A program made the position numbers and the translations under genes. The notes under the pieces are model-generated. The model was not told the DNA's origin. It did not search any database and saw only the letters and a list, made by a program, of their open reading frames with translations. A stretch of 64,000 nt of DNA from Gordionus sp. m RMFG-2023 (lineage: Eukaryota > Nematomorpha > Gordioida > Chordodea > Parachordodidae). Of the stretch, positions 25,190 through 38,040 are shown piece by piece (the first letter of the stretch is position 1; each line of letters starts with the position of its first letter). The DNA lies in contig NC_088778.1 of NCBI RefSeq assembly GCF_954871325.1, positions 33,740,730-33,804,729 of the forward strand. The letters are read 5' to 3'.

Positions 25190-27480
25190 CTTTATCATTG
25201 ATATGGTCCCACAGTCATGGGGTTTGTTTTGATAAGTTTCTTCCATCTTGATCGAGTAAGGGCCCTGTCCGAATTTATCTTCTTAGTCATCATAACTTTG
25301 TCTACTTGACTTTTCCACGTAACACGAGGTCGCCCTCTTCCTCTCTTCCCCGGCACCTCTATGTCCAATTATTTTCGATTACATCATTCGTCTCCCTTCT
25401 TAGTATATGACCATACCACCTTAACCGATTTTCGTTTATCAAGTCCGCCATAGGTTGAATACCCATTTTTGCTCTGAGACAGTCATTCGTCATATGGTCG
25501 AGTTTAGTATACTCCAAGCTCCACCGTATCATTCTCATCTCCGTGGCTTGAAATAAATTTTCTTCCGTAGCGTTTAATGCCCATGTTTCACTTCCATAGA
25601 GTAACACCGATCTTACGATGGATATGTAAGCTTTACTTTTCAACCATATTGGCATCTTCTTGTCGCACATTACACCGGATATACTTCGCCATTTAAGCCA
25701 TCCTTTTTGAATCCGTGCATTGACTTCTTTTGCGCAACCTCCCTCTTGTTGTAGCATCGAGCCTAGGTATGTAAACCTGTCTACTTTTGGGTCCTTCAAT
25801 TGGTCATCGAGGGATAGGGTGCCTGTAACGTTCATCTCCATGTATACCGTTTTTCGATTGTTGACCTTTAAATCATATCCAACTAAGCGTTTTGACCACT
25901 TTTCGGCTTCTTTGAATACTTTTTGTCTCTTCGCATCTATCGGCATATAGCATACACCAAGGAGATGGCTTTTGGATGTCTCTCGTTATCGTGTCCATAA
26001 TTATATTGAATAAAAAGGGACTTAGAGCAGATCCTTAATGTAATCCAATTTCAATCCGAAAAGGTTAAGTCTCCAACTGTCTTTCTAACACAAGAAGTTG
26101 AAGCTTCATAGATATTTTTCATAAGCCGTATATGTGCGTCAGGGATATTTTGTTTTCTCAAGCACCACTATATTAAATCGCGAGGGACCGTGTCATAAGC
26201 TTTCTTCTAGTCAATAAAGACCATATGTAGGTTTCTTTTCTCCATCATTTGTCTTAGTGCGAAGATCGAATCGATTGTGGATTTGCCGGCCACAAGTCCG
26301 AATAAGTTAGTCGATATTTCCACCTCGTTCTTCAGCCTTGTAACTAAGATCCTTTCCATAAGTTTCAAGGAGTGGCAAGTTAGCTGGATACCTATGTAAT
26401 TACCACACTCCTGAGGGTCTCCTTGTCTTTGAATAAGGGCATAATCGTGCTTGCTCTCCATTGATTAGGAATTCGTTCTTCTCCCAATATCTTGTTAAAG
26501 AGGTTCGCCATGGTAGTGACTCCTTCTTCCCGGCATCCGACCCATGCTTCCATAGGAATTCCATCTGGGCCATTAGCTTTTCCTTTTTGCATCTTGTTCA
26601 TTTGCGTCCTCACTTCATCCACCTGAAAGAGTTCGACCATACTTATGTTTGGCTCAATATCGGGAAGGAAATCTTTGTCATTAGCAATATTCATAAGTTC
26701 CTTGAAATATCCTTTCCACCTTTCCATCACCTCCTTCGGCTTGAATAAGGTTTGACCCTCCTCATTTTTGACTATTTTAAGGACTCCGACATCGCGACTT
26801 TTCTTCTACCTTATCTTGGTCAATTTGTACATAAGCCTGTCGCCCCCTTTATGATCCAGTTTGTTTGCCATCTCGGTGTACGCAGCATTCTTCGCTATTG
26901 CAACGGCCTTCTTCGCAGCTCTCTTTGCCTCCCTATATTCTTTGTAATCCTCCGACTTTTTAGATTTATGCCATCGTCTATATAGAATTTCCTTTCTTTC
27001 GATAACCCTATTCAAAGCTTTGCCTCCTTTGGATCTGTCCTAGAATCTGAATCGTCGTTTCTTTTATGTCTGCAGTTAGCGTCTTCCAATCGTCGTCTAC
27101 GTTTCTTTCTAACTTGCTGGCACCCAAGAGTGTGGAGGCTTTCTGATGGTGTTTATCGTTTGTCGGCATGTCCTTTAGCATTTCATACCTAATTCGAGGT
27201 TAATAAACCTTTCTTCTTTCCGGAAACCCTTTTCTTTCAAGATCCGTGACAAGTGGACGATGTTGCCTGGCGATTTCATCTCCCGGTATTACCATGCAAT
27301 CTTTGATCCTCCATAAATCCTTTCGCCGTATAAGCAGATAGTCAATTTGACTAAAATGCTTTCCACTTCTATAAGTCACAATATGACTCCTAAGATCTCT
27401 TAATTTTAACAACTCTGGCCATGAATGGTTAGATTCATATCCCAGTATTTTAAATAACCAGCTAATAGATAACGACGCAT
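25190..27480 (-). mobile_element. RTE-type LINE, 5'-truncated and broken
   Basis: Read on the minus strand: the end of the endonuclease domain (SQIDYLLIRRKD, QHRPLVTDLERKG, 27200-27412), a linker with GPDGIPMEAWVG and IPNQWRASTIMPLFK, reverse transcriptase (NYIGIQL, NLFGLVAGKSTIDSIFALRQ, MVFID), then the C-terminal part (LLYGSETWALNATEENLFQA, RLRWYGHILRR; 25359-25946). These are hallmarks of RTE/BovB-like elements. The YxDD catalytic segment falls in a broken part near 25.95-26.2 kb. Frames change at least four times and there is a stop at the end of ENNWT, after which GRxRGRPRVTWK-like sequence continues in another frame, so it is inactive. Base composition is clearly richer in GC than the flanks. 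Confidence 0.88.
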
Positions 27481-27689
27481 TTCATTATGCAATCAATTTA
27501 CGCTTGGGCGTACTTTTCCTAAACCATTATATGTGCATTAAATGCAATCAATCGTCACACGCGTATGAGAGACACGCTCTCCACTGTAAATTTATATCAA
27601 AATTCAGCTGACATGATAAAATAAATGCAATAATAGCTTCTTTTTGAAATAAAGCCAATTTTCACAGTTAGAACCTACATCCTTTTTAG

Positions 27690-27913
27690 ATAAAAAACGC
27701 CCTGATGGCAAAACCGTCCTACCATTTTACATGGGAAAGCCTTTAATGTGGGATTTTACCTGCAATGATCCCATGGCTCCATCTAATAATTCCCGTGATC
27801 CCCTTAACAGAGCCGAATCTCTGAAAAATATAAAATACTCACACCTAATGTGTGATAACCACTTTGTTCCTATAGCAGCTACATCAACTTGCTCTTTTGG
27901 ACACAGGCTTTAG
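27690..27913 (+). mobile_element. Retroelement-derived fragment, family unresolved
   Basis: A short open segment with GKPLMWDFTCNDPMAPSN, KNIKYSHL and HFVPIAATSTCSFG. From memory this resembles a tail often found downstream of animal reverse-transcriptase genes (PLVWDxT...LAPS...KY...F.PxAxET.G). Isolated and incomplete; a fossil. Confidence 0.45.
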
Positions 27914-28089
27914 ATCTATTCAAGACAATATCCAAATCAATAAAAAAAAATCATACCTTTCTTCATTTTACAAACTCAAGCAGAAAGTCGCCGTATCTAT
28001 AAATAGAGCTAATTATCAAATATTTAAAACATCATGGCCCGACCTCCATTTTATTTATTTTTTTTTTAAAATTGTTTTTTTTTTCTTTT

Positions 28090-29260
28090 TATAAAAATAT
28101 ACATTTGAATCTTCTTTTGTTTTTTAACTTAAACTGATATATGACATATTTTATTATATTCTATATTATTATAATTATTAATTTTTAAATAATAATATTT
28201 TATCATATTTGTATATGAATTTTAATAAAAAATTGAATTCTTAAAATAATTGCTGGAAATTTTTCTTCCTACAACGAACCCTTTAAACTTATATATTTTT
28301 TTTAAAAAAAATGGAATAATGTATTCTAACAGGACTCCTGGTTAGTTTAGCCCCAGTCTCATCTGCCCTACCATGCTGGAATATTATTACGGAAAACGCA
28401 GGTATTTTTAAAAATTGAGAAATAAGAAACACTACCCGGTTTACTAACGGATAGTTTCGAATTTTATAAAACCCCTAAGTTATATTTATTATACAACACT
28501 TTCCCCTCATAATAATATAATTAAGCCATAGAAAGTAGGCCTATAGTTTAAACAAAAGAATTTAGTGAGAAAAAAAAAGGGGGCTGGAGATTTTTATTGG
28601 ACTTTATGAACATATGATTCACGCATACTACTCAATTAAATTTTTTTTTTTTAAAAAACACTAAGAAATCCTATTAAACCTAATTGATATTTTCCTTAAG
28701 TATTATTAAATATTATGAGTTGTTAAAAGATCTAGATACAAAAAATCTGTATCTAGATCCATTTAAAAAGTATCTTTTAACAACTCTGATTATTATTAAT
28801 CAATTTGATGTAGTCACCATCGGTTCATCACATTAGATAGTTCCGTATTAAAGTATGTTACTGTGCCAGCTAAGCTGACCCTAGGTAACGTGGATTGAAG
28901 TATATTCGACAATAACAATTTTTCACTTGGAACCTTAAGATTTGATAGCAAAGAAAAAAATATTTGTAAAGGTGAACAAATAAGAGTATTATTTATTTTT
29001 TTATAAATATAATAATATTTTATTTTATTTTTGGAGAAGTGACACCAATAGTATTGTTCATCTCAATTAATTTCACTTCCTATTTTTTAAATGAGAATTT
29101 AATTTTGACATTATATTAAAATTTGAAAGGGGGGGGGGGGTACAATCTTTTATTATTTTTTTTCCGAGATTATAATAACCTTTTAAATTAAAACACATCT
29201 ATATAATTTTTTTTACCGTTAGATTTAATATTTTTTTTTAAAAAAAAGACACAATAAACC
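28090..29260. other. AT-rich intergenic DNA with one foldback
   Basis: Upstream of the GPCR. Holds a roughly 70-bp palindromic element (28,717-28,788: GAGTTGTTAAAAGATCTAG and its inverse) related to the 44,783 hAT element, and a G10-type tract near 29,130. No gene seen. Confidence 0.6.
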
Positions 29261-29263
29261 AAT

Positions 29264-30610
29264 ATGCCGTGGAGATTTTCAGCTGACATTCCTAACCTGA
29301 ACGATATAATCAGTCATCAGAACAAGTTATACGATGGGTTAGAAAAAGTTAATATGATTATTAATTGCGATATGCGGGAAAACTTGATTCCCATTGACAG
29401 ACGACTCAAACTTATATTTATGTGCATGTATCCAATCCTGCTAATTATAGGTCTAATCGGTAATGGGGCGGGATTTTACATCGCGATGAAGGGCAACCAT
29501 TCGCGCGTTGCAGTGCAATTGAGCAGAGCATTTTATTCGATCAACATCGTAAATTACTTCTTCATGTTTCTCTACCCTATCCTGGATACCGCGGCCGAAT
29601 ATCGTTTGGCTTCTTTCTGGTTACAGAGACCTTGGAAGGAATATTTGTCGAGTTATCATTTCCCGTTGGCCAAAATCTTTGTCAATTTATCCTTCGCCAT
29701 ATACATTTTGCTCGCCTTGTCGCAAACGATGGCAACCGTGTACCCCCATTTATATAGGCGTCACGTTACCGTATTTAGAATGAGAGTGTTGTTGTGCCTG
29801 TGCTTTTCCTATCTCATGTTTTGGCTATTACCCTCGGGGTGGTGGTTCGATAATATTCCAATCAATTATATATGCGGACTCGGCAATTCCACGATCTACA
29901 CTAGGCAATTCGCATTTTACGCCCCCGCAGCCAAAAAGCGCTGGATTTTATACGGATTCGTCCGGGAATTTACCACTAAATATTTACCGCTTTGCGCGAT
30001 AGCGTTTTTTATTTACTATTCCCTCATGCGCCAAAGGTCTTTATTAAATTTGAGCGTGCAAAACACGATTAGCTTGATTTCTGTTCCGACTGGGTCCAAT
30101 GTAAAAGTAGCGGGAGCCGCTAATCCCGCCACCAAAAATGTCAACCATATCCAAAGAGAAGCGACATCATCCGAAGTTAGAAGAGAACCACTGGGCGGTT
30201 CCAGTAACATCGGGAACAACAATAAGATGGTCGCTATATCCAAACTAATCAACGCGCATTTGGTCTACAATCTAATCCTCCAAGCAAATATGTATTGCAA
30301 CTCCGCGGAGAGGCTGGCAAAGAGACGCAAAGACTTTAAGATATGTTTCAGTATGCTGTTCATTTTGATGCTGCAATTTGTCATATTTTTGCTACCATTT
30401 TCGATCTACATAACCACCGTAGACTTTTACGATCATCATCTATCAAACATCGATTTCGATATAGCCTTTGCTGCCTTTACGTTCATAGAGTATGCGTTCA
30501 TATCTTTGACCTTTTACCTGAACGTGATATTAAATCCTGCCTATAAGGAAGAAGTGGTTAGGGGATTCAAACTTTCTCTATTCTACAAATGTTTTCGTGA
30601 TCACCGATAA
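29264..30610 (+). CDS. Class A-like seven-transmembrane receptor, orphan
   Basis: A single uninterrupted 448-residue frame. Hydrophobic segments are at about 49-75, 88-109, 133-158, 173-195, 238-256, 358-386 and 398-425. TM1 has GLIGNGAG (Asn67 as the TM1 landmark) and the TM3/ICL2 junction ends PHLYRR. By alignment with DRYxAVxxPLxxRR, the DRY triplet reads SQT (153-155). The TM6 CWxP motif reads FLLP, and NPxxY in TM7 reads NPAYK. I see no Cys at the top of TM3 to pair with Cys204 in ECL2. The N-terminal 48 residues lack a signal peptide; a polar third loop (about 260-355) and a Lys/Arg-rich end with YKCF (possible palmitoylation) follow. Plasma-membrane location and G-protein or atypical signalling are inferred. 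Ligand unknown; most likely a diverged peptide-receptor-like orphan. ATG chosen as the first in frame; a 5' non-coding exon is possible. Confidence 0.88.
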   Translation: MPWRFSADIPNLNDIISHQNKLYDGLEKVNMIINCDMRENLIPIDRRLKLIFMCMYPILLIIGLIGNGAGFYIAMKGNHSRVAVQLSRAFYSINIVNYFFMFLYPILDTAAEYRLASFWLQRPWKEYLSSYHFPLAKIFVNLSFAIYILLALSQTMATVYPHLYRRHVTVFRMRVLLCLCFSYLMFWLLPSGWWFDNIPINYICGLGNSTIYTRQFAFYAPAAKKRWILYGFVREFTTKYLPLCAIAFFIYYSLMRQRSLLNLSVQNTISLISVPTGSNVKVAGAANPATKNVNHIQREATSSEVRREPLGGSSNIGNNNKMVAISKLINAHLVYNLILQANMYCNSAERLAKRRKDFKICFSMLFILMLQFVIFLLPFSIYITTVDFYDHHLSNIDFDIAFAAFTFIEYAFISLTFYLNVILNPAYKEEVVRGFKLSLFYKCFRDHR

Positions 30611-30788
30611 AAAGAATTTTTATCTTGAACAGAAGCGCAAATTTTACAAAAACACTTATTTATGTATATATACACATATTATAATCCTTTGTAATTGTAC
30701 CCAAAATCAATACATTTTAATCTTCTTGTTGTTGCCGTCAATAAATTTTATGTTAAATGTTGTAATAATTGTATATTAATAATATCAA

Positions 30789-30794
30789 AATAAA
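30789..30794 (+). promoter_or_regulatory. Possible polyadenylation signal of the GPCR gene
   Basis: AATAAA 180 bp after the stop; another lies at 30,740-30,745. Confidence 0.4.
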
Positions 30795-30998
30795 ACTATG
30801 TGTATATTTTGTTTTACCTTCTCTTATGTCTATGATAAAAGTCAAAAATGATTACAAAATTACGAAATAAGTTATATTAGTAAAATTTTTGCCGTCAAGT
30901 TCCCTTTTAGCGTAAACGTTATAATTGGGACCAAAATAACGTAAGTCTATCATCAATTAATGGCGTATGCGATGTGCAAATTTCTATTTAAGGATATC

Positions 30999-31753
30999 CA
31001 GAGCCGAGTTTCGAACCGAACTCGGAAAAGAAAACCCGGGTTTTTGGAAAAACAATCTGAACCCGAACCGAACCCGGGAATTTTATTTGAATTCGGGTTC
31101 AACCGGTTTCAGTGTATTGTTTAAATTAATATAAGATAATTTGTATAATTTCTAATACAAATATTAATAATTTACTTGACATTTTTATAATATTTTCAAA
31201 TTTCCCATTTAAGTGAAGTGTTAATAAATTTTAAACAACTTAATTCATTCACTCCATTTTTAAATTTTTTTTAAATTTATTCTCGAAGATTCCTATTGGA
31301 GTGTTAATAAATTTACGAACCAATCAAATTCATTTACGCCATTTATTTTTAATTTTTAACTTATTCTCAAAGATTATTAAAATTAGAGGAAAATGAAAGT
31401 GAACAAGTCTAAGTAAAAATTATTATATTGGATTATTGTTAATTTAAAGAAATACGTCTAAATAAAATTTTTAAAATTGATACATGACAATGCTTTGTTA
31501 TTTTAACTTATATTTCGCCTATAAATAAAATAAAAAAAATTAATTTTTTTATATCAAATCTATGTTAATATTTCAATTATGATTTAAATATAGAATATTT
31601 TTTTTATCAATTCAAATTCTTAAACCCGAGTTGAAGCCGGAACCAAACCCAAAACTGTTTCCCTAAACCGAACCCGACCCGAACCCGACCCGAACCCACC
31701 TTTTTTAAACCGAACCCGACCCCAGGCTAAAATTTTGCCGGGTTGGCATCCCT
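30999..31753. mobile_element. Element with GAACCCG-rich ends (family P)
   Basis: Both ends are built of ACCGAACCCGG-type repeats facing each other (CCGAACCGAACCCGG at the left, AACCGAACCCGACCC and GGGTTGGCATCCCTG at the right) around an AT-rich core. The end CATCCCTG suggests hAT. Related pieces are at 46,830-46,925 and 57,285-57,450. Confidence 0.55.
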
Positions 31754-32421
31754 GATCAAGAGTGCCAATAATTCATATAAACGGGGAGTGTGTGGTTAAA
31801 TATATGAAAAGAAAATGCTTATAAAATAATTGTATATATATATATAAAAGAAAATTAGTATCGTTAGTGTTACTTCTAAAAAGTTACATCATTTTTTTTT
31901 ACCTTCAAAATATGATATTAATATATTCGAGTTTACTCAATTTCATTAAAGGCAAAAGGCGGCTTTAAAGAAGACAAAAAAAAAATTGTATACATGGTAA
32001 GAGTTTATCGAATAACATCACGTGGCTCTGTTTAATAGAACCGAGTTTTAGTATAAAAAAATATGCCTGAACATTCCAGGAAACCTATTTATATATGTTT
32101 AAAGGATCCATTCTTATGTTTCTCTTTAGCTTTCACCTTTTCTGGTGGTAGGCACCTACAATATCTCACTCTTCCACTTTATGTTATATCAAACTATCTC
32201 TTTTATCTAATTTATACTTCTTAGTATTGGCTCTAACTTTATGGCCCCATTGAAGTTTTGGCAATTTCTCTTTTACGTTTGCCCATCACTTCCAAAACTC
32301 GCAACCTTATTTCCTATGTAGTTATAGGCCTTCTCATTGTATGCCCATACCACCTAAGTCAGTTTACCATCATCTGAGTATTAATGGGAACTACCTTTAA
32401 ACTTCCTAGTATTCTTGTACT

Positions 32422-32975
32422 CAGCGTCTACATGAGCGGGAGAGCTAGGAACAGTTTTCATCCGATTTTTTTGAGGGGGTAGGGGGTAAGCTGCTCTAAT
32501 GGGGATAGGATAAATTTTTGGGGTAGTTATCCATTAAATTTTGAGATGAAATAGGACAAAATTTATTGCTGTAAAAATTAATACTTTTATTATAGTATTA
32601 TTATAATACAATTCATCAATCAAATCTATATATTGCAAACAATCATACACATTGTTTTCCAAATAAACTATCCTTTTAAATGTAATTTAAAAGGTTTAGG
32701 TATTTTAGCAAACTCATAATGCCATAATAATTAATTCATTGTAAAAATGAAGATTTTAATTGAATTTATTATCTAAAAAAAATAAATTCTTTATATTCAC
32801 AAAATATCGATAGGTTGGTGCAGTAGAGATAGCTTAATTTAAGTTATCCTTTGTAAATTCTTTGAAAAGAGTATCAATAAATAAATAGGTGAAAATAATA
32901 ATGATTTTTAGGGGGGGTAGGCAAAGGTTTTGAAGGGGGTTTGCATCCAGTGAAAATCCTGTCATGTAGACACTG
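32422..32975. mobile_element. hAT MITE family C, copy 1, perfect 8-bp duplication
   Basis: Ends CAGCGTCTACATGA and TCATGTAGACACTG, flanked by CTTGTACT on both sides (32,414-32,421 and 32,976-32,983). 554 bp, no coding capacity. Confidence 0.92.
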
Positions 32976-33108
32976 CTTGTACTTCGCACCTTATCCTGTT
33001 ACCCCAGCAATCACCAGCATTCTCATCTGCATATTTTGTAGACTTCTCTCGTCTGATTTTTTGGTTGGCCATGTTTCCGAACTATATAGATTAGTTGGTT
33101 GTACTATG

Positions 33109-33543
33109 CAGCGTCTACATGATCGGGAGGGGTAGGAACAGTTTGCATCTATTTTTTGAGAGGGGTAGGCTGCTTTAATGGCGGTAAGATAAATTTTTTG
33201 GGGGGTTATCTATTAAATTTCCAAATAAAACTTTCTGCTATCATTTCAGCAAGCTCATAATGCCATAATAATTAATTCATTGTAAATAATGGAGGTTTTA
33301 ATTGAATTTATTATCTAAAAAATATATTCTTTATATTCACAAAATATCGATAGTTGGTAGTAGAGATAGATTAATATAAGTTATCCTTCATAAATTCTCT
33401 GGAAAGTGTATCAATAAATCTAAAAGGTAAAAGTAATAAGAAGGAGACAACGCCGCCGAAGGTGGCCAATTTTTTTTAGGCGGGTAGACAAAGGTTTTTG
33501 AAGGGGGTTTGCATCCAGTGAAAATCCTGTCATTTAGACGCTG
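33109..33543. mobile_element. hAT MITE family C, copy 2, perfect 8-bp duplication
   Basis: Ends CAGCGTCTACATGA and TCATTTAGACGCTG, flanked by GTACTATG on both sides (33,101-33,108 and 33,544-33,551). 435 bp, colinear with copy 1. Confidence 0.92.
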
Positions 33544-34143
33544 GTACTATGGAACCGTAAATTATTTTCTTCAATTTGTGTGGGATTCTTTCGTCAAAGA
33601 GCACTCCAGATAATGATCTCCACTTTATTTCGGCAATAAATTATTGTTTAATATTTTATATTTTATACGAAAAACTATACACATGTATATATATATATAA
33701 ATTAAGTGTAGCTCGAAAGAATTCCCCTACATAATTGTCTGATATCCACAGAGCAAGCACTCTGTACATGTGGGTACACAATTCCGGAAAAATTCAGATC
33801 CTCCAAAATTTAAAAGTTGCCCCAATATAAGTAAATTCTACATAATTGGACCTAAAACCCATGATTTTTCTAAATTCCCAAGAACATATACATAGATTAT
33901 CTATCATTATAAGAATTTATCCTATATAAGAACATCTAGAAATTTGTTTTGTGGATGGGGATGGGGTTTATATAAAAAAATTAAAATAAAATTTCGAATT
34001 ATCAGGAACTAGACTGTTTTAATTATATATAAAAAAAAAAAAATTAAAAATTACTAAAATATTTAACGATTTTTTCTTAAAATGATAAAACAATAAATCC
34101 CTTATTTTTTCATTATTATGAATCATTATAAAAACTAATATAA

Positions 34144-34518
34144 GGCTGCATTCAAAGCGGAGACGGGTCCGTTCTCTACATCCGTTCCGTCAAAAGTCAA
34201 TCTCATTAAAAATGATATATATTGATATTCATTTTTTAAAAAATTATAAGTACTCTTCTCTTCTCTTCTCTTCTCTTCTCTTCTCTTCTCTTCTCTTCTC
34301 CTCTTCTCTTCTCTTCTCTTCTCTTCTCTTCTCTTCTCTTCTCAATTTGCCGGATCAAAAAGTCAAAATGTTTTGACTTCAAAATTTTCCCGGATTTGAT
34401 TTAAGACGGAATGTATCGGAACGGACGGACGCACTTTGCACATATATATCATTTTTGAGATTGACTTTTGACGGAACGGATGTAAAAAAACAGATCCGTC
34501 ACCATTTTGAATGCAGCC
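34144..34518. mobile_element. PIF/Harbinger-like MITE family H, copy 1
   Basis: Ends GGCTGCATTCAAAGCGGAGA and TTTTGAATGCAGCC; contains an expanded pentanucleotide tract. The left flank is TAA, the right TTG, so the duplication is not intact. Confidence 0.75.
34253..34343. repeat. (CTCTT)n microsatellite
   Basis: About 90 bp of TTCTC repeats with one break, inside MITE H copy 1. Confidence 0.95.
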
Positions 34519-34519
34519 T

Positions 34520-37500
34520 TGAAATATGATTTTATTAAGAATTACATATTTAGATCGGTCAATTAGGATTCAAATTTTTGATTACACCCAAAAATATTCT
34601 CGAGAAATTTTGCATATTATTGCAAAATTTGACTACTAATTGCTAAAAAAAATGGCTAGAAAGTTCACGAGATCAAAATATTCGATGGGATAAGGTATTC
34701 GATTCTGAATACATTTTTTTCTGGTTAAAATTAGTTAGTTTCCTTTGAGTAGATTGATAGTGTATCTCTCTACCTTGGGCATCTTAAGAGTATAAATTAT
34801 ATTTATCATAAATTCTTCAATTATTTTTCCTGATGGATGGCAAGAGGTTCTGATGATTTAAATCTATTATCTTACCCTTCATTCACAGTTAAGTGCGAAT
34901 TCGTAACATAAAGTATATGTGGATATACACCAAAAATACAGCATATTTTGTATACTTCTCCGCCAATTCATGGTGCCAACTATGAATGCAGGGTTAATCT
35001 AATGATAACCCGTTAGGCTTTAGAATTTCTTCTGCATAGATTTTCTTTTAGCTAAATCCTACAACACATACCTAGCTACGCTTTAAACAAATTGCGCTAT
35101 TCAACCGAAAAGTTTATATAAATTATATAGTGAAATTTTTTTAAAAAATTAAATAATCTATTTATTTGGGGGGGGGGGGGGGGGGATCTATTCAATAAAT
35201 GTGAATATTATAAATTTTTTAAAGATATTTCGGCGACTTGACTAATGAAATAATACACTTAGGGGATTATTTTGAATGAAAAAAAAATATTTTGCAAACT
35301 GATTAAACTATAATTTCAAATATTTGATCAGTATTGTTGTGATTGGTTAAAGAAACTCGATTAATTGTTTATATAAATGTTGAATAATGATTAAAGTTAA
35401 TAAGATTGTATTAAAAATGAATCAGACGACATTTTTATTACGGTTTATTGTGTTTAATTTTGAAGTTAATTATAATCAGACGATATTTTGATTTTAAAAA
35501 TACTTTTTGTAAATTTGTCAATAATTATTTAAAGTTCATAAAAATTGTAAATTAAATTATCATATGATATTAATTTTATATAAAGAAACAATTTTTTATA
35601 ATTTGGGATCACTTGTTACTTTTTACTTATAAAATTTACTTTATTAATTTTTTTCTTTTAATTTTTAACTTTAATTTTATAAAGTTTTGCTGTATAATTT
35701 ATTATGGTAAAATTAATAAATAAAGTAAACGATAAATTACGTTTTTATTTAGATTACTATGACACTCTGTTGAATATAAAATTAAAGATTTATTTGAATA
35801 TAAATTTTATAAATTGTTTAACCTTTAAATTTCGTAAATAGTTTAACCTTACGTTATTATTAATTTGTTAAATTTTCATTTAAATTCTTTTTCTTTAACC
35901 TCAAAATAAATTCTTCTTAGTAAAATTCTTATTTTCTTAAATTTCGTATATGTTGAAAGATGCCCTTGATGAGATGCTCGGTTTGAAAATCGTTTATGTT
36001 TATAAGTACACTTTTACCATCTCCATTCCAAGCTATGGTTTGGCTCTTGCAATGACATACTATCCGGAAAAGTTTATAAGGAATATATATATATAGAATA
36101 GAAAATTGTAAAAAAAAATTGATATTTTTTGTAAATAAAGAATTTAAAAAAATCTAATTTGTTGTAAAATCATCTGCCTTAATTATTACAATCAAAATGT
36201 GCTTTCTAACAAAATCTTTAGTATATATATTTAGAATGAACAACCCATTCAATTTTTTTCTCTTAGGTATAGCTTCCCAGCCCGCTAACCACATTTTTGA
36301 AAAAGTAGCTATAACGTTTATACTTACTTGTTAACAGAAGTTTAACATTTGCTCGAAAAGGAAAAATCTTGAAAGATTTTGATCTCGAAATTATTTTTTT
36401 AAAAGAAGATTTTTATTGAGAATACTCAAATAAGATTTTTTAAAAAAATTTTACGAGTGATTTGTAATTTTTATGCGTAAAAAAAAATAATATGATGAAT
36501 TCTCAAATTTTTTTTTGTTTTTTAAATTATTTTGAACTTCTTTATATATAAAAAAAAAATCATCAATTTTGCAGATCTTCAGTGATTTTTAATCAAAATT
36601 TTTGGGATTAAAAATCTTAAAATTGAAGATTTTTTGTTTTTAAACCTCTGGTTTAGCAAGACTGTTCATTACTAATCACGCATCTAATCTCGAAGACAGC
36701 ACAAAAACACAGTTATTACAGGGACAAATTCTTAAGAGGCATGTGTTTTACAAACCGGTTATGATTCTGTATCGTTATAACGCATTTTAAAATTTAGGAC
36801 ACATCTTTATTTCAGACGTGTAATAGACGGGGATAAAAAACATATAAAACAAAACCGCATTATAGGGAAGAAAAATAACGGAACATAAAAAAATAATATG
36901 CTTATAAAGTTATTTCAACATAATTTTTGAAACATTTTCAAAATATAAATTTTTTATAAAAGCAATTTTACTTATAAATTGTAATATCTTTATTCAAATA
37001 TATCAAAATAATATGCATATTAAAAATCAAAAAAAAACTATACATATAATAAACCTATATAAAATACCAAATTTTATTAAAAGAGGGGGGGGGGCACATG
37101 ATTATCAGAAACATAATTGGGATCCCTAAAAACGTGCAGCAAATATATTCAAATATTTCGATTTTGAGTTATTTGGTCTCCAATGTGTGGATCCAGGGCC
37201 CAAAATTTTATTAAATAAAAAAATGGAAGGTGTTAGAAGCACAATGTCCACTAGCGGATGTGTCATTTGGAGTTAAAAATGAAAGTTATCCAATGTTTCT
37301 TATTTGTTTAATCTTTTTTTTTGTTTCGGCTTGAGTGAGGGGTGTTGCTATTGATCTTTGTGGGAGAGAGGGGGGGGGGAAGTTGGTAACACTGGTTACA
37401 ATCCCAAGTGAGAGATCTACCCATGAATCATTGGATTGCTGCCATCAGGCCTGGATAAGAAGTTTGCTAGGTTCTAAAATAATTAGGAATTCCATCCTTA

Positions 37501-37730
37501 TTTTTTCTAAGAATAGAACCAAGAAGTTTATTTATTGATGAATGGCGCTGTTGACGCCCGCTGGCTTTTAAATAAGATTTAGCCCATGTCTGCCTCTTAA
37601 CATTAACTGGTAAGTCTTAAAAAAAAATTCCAGCAAAATATTGGTAATATTTAAATTAATATAATGACATTGAAAGATTTTTGAGAAAAAAAATAATATA
37701 TCGTATACATTATATTTAATTTTTTTTTAT
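34520..37730. other. AT-rich intergenic DNA
   Basis: Poly-G tracts at 35,166 and 37,085 and long low-complexity AT stretches. One short open frame at 35,950-36,096 (48 codons, LGLKIVYVYKYTF, PSYGLALAMTYYPEKF) reads protein-like but I cannot assign it. Confidence 0.5.
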
Positions 37731-37737
37731 TTAGAAA

Positions 37738-38040
37738 AAAAACAATATAAAAAACAATATAAAAAACAATATAAAAAACAATATAAAAAACAATATAAAA
37801 AACAATATAAAAAACAATATAAAAAACAATATAAAAAACAATATAAAAAACAATATAAAAAACAATATAAAAAAACAATATAAAAAACAATATAAAAAAC
37901 AATATAAAAAACAATATAAAAAACAATATAAAAAACAATATAAAAAACAATATAAAAAACAATATAAAAAACAATATAAAAAACAATATAAAAAACAATA
38001 TAAAAAAACAATATAAAAAAACAATATAAAAAACAAATAA
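37738..38040. repeat. 12-bp tandem repeat (ACAATATAAAAA)n
   Basis: About 25 copies, with occasional extra A. All three reverse frames stay open because the unit is a multiple of three and lacks stops; not coding. Confidence 0.97.

Larger units (their letters stand above)
32140..33650 (-). mobile_element. LINE remnant (C-terminal part), split by two MITEs
   Basis: On the minus strand, pieces at about 33,552-33,640, 32,984-33,108 and 32,140-32,421 read IVQPTNLYSSETWPTKKSDE, MQMRMLVIAGVTG and LRWYGHT-like text, typical of the tail of LINE reverse transcriptases. Multiple stops; long dead. The gaps are exactly filled by hAT-type MITEs. Confidence 0.72.
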
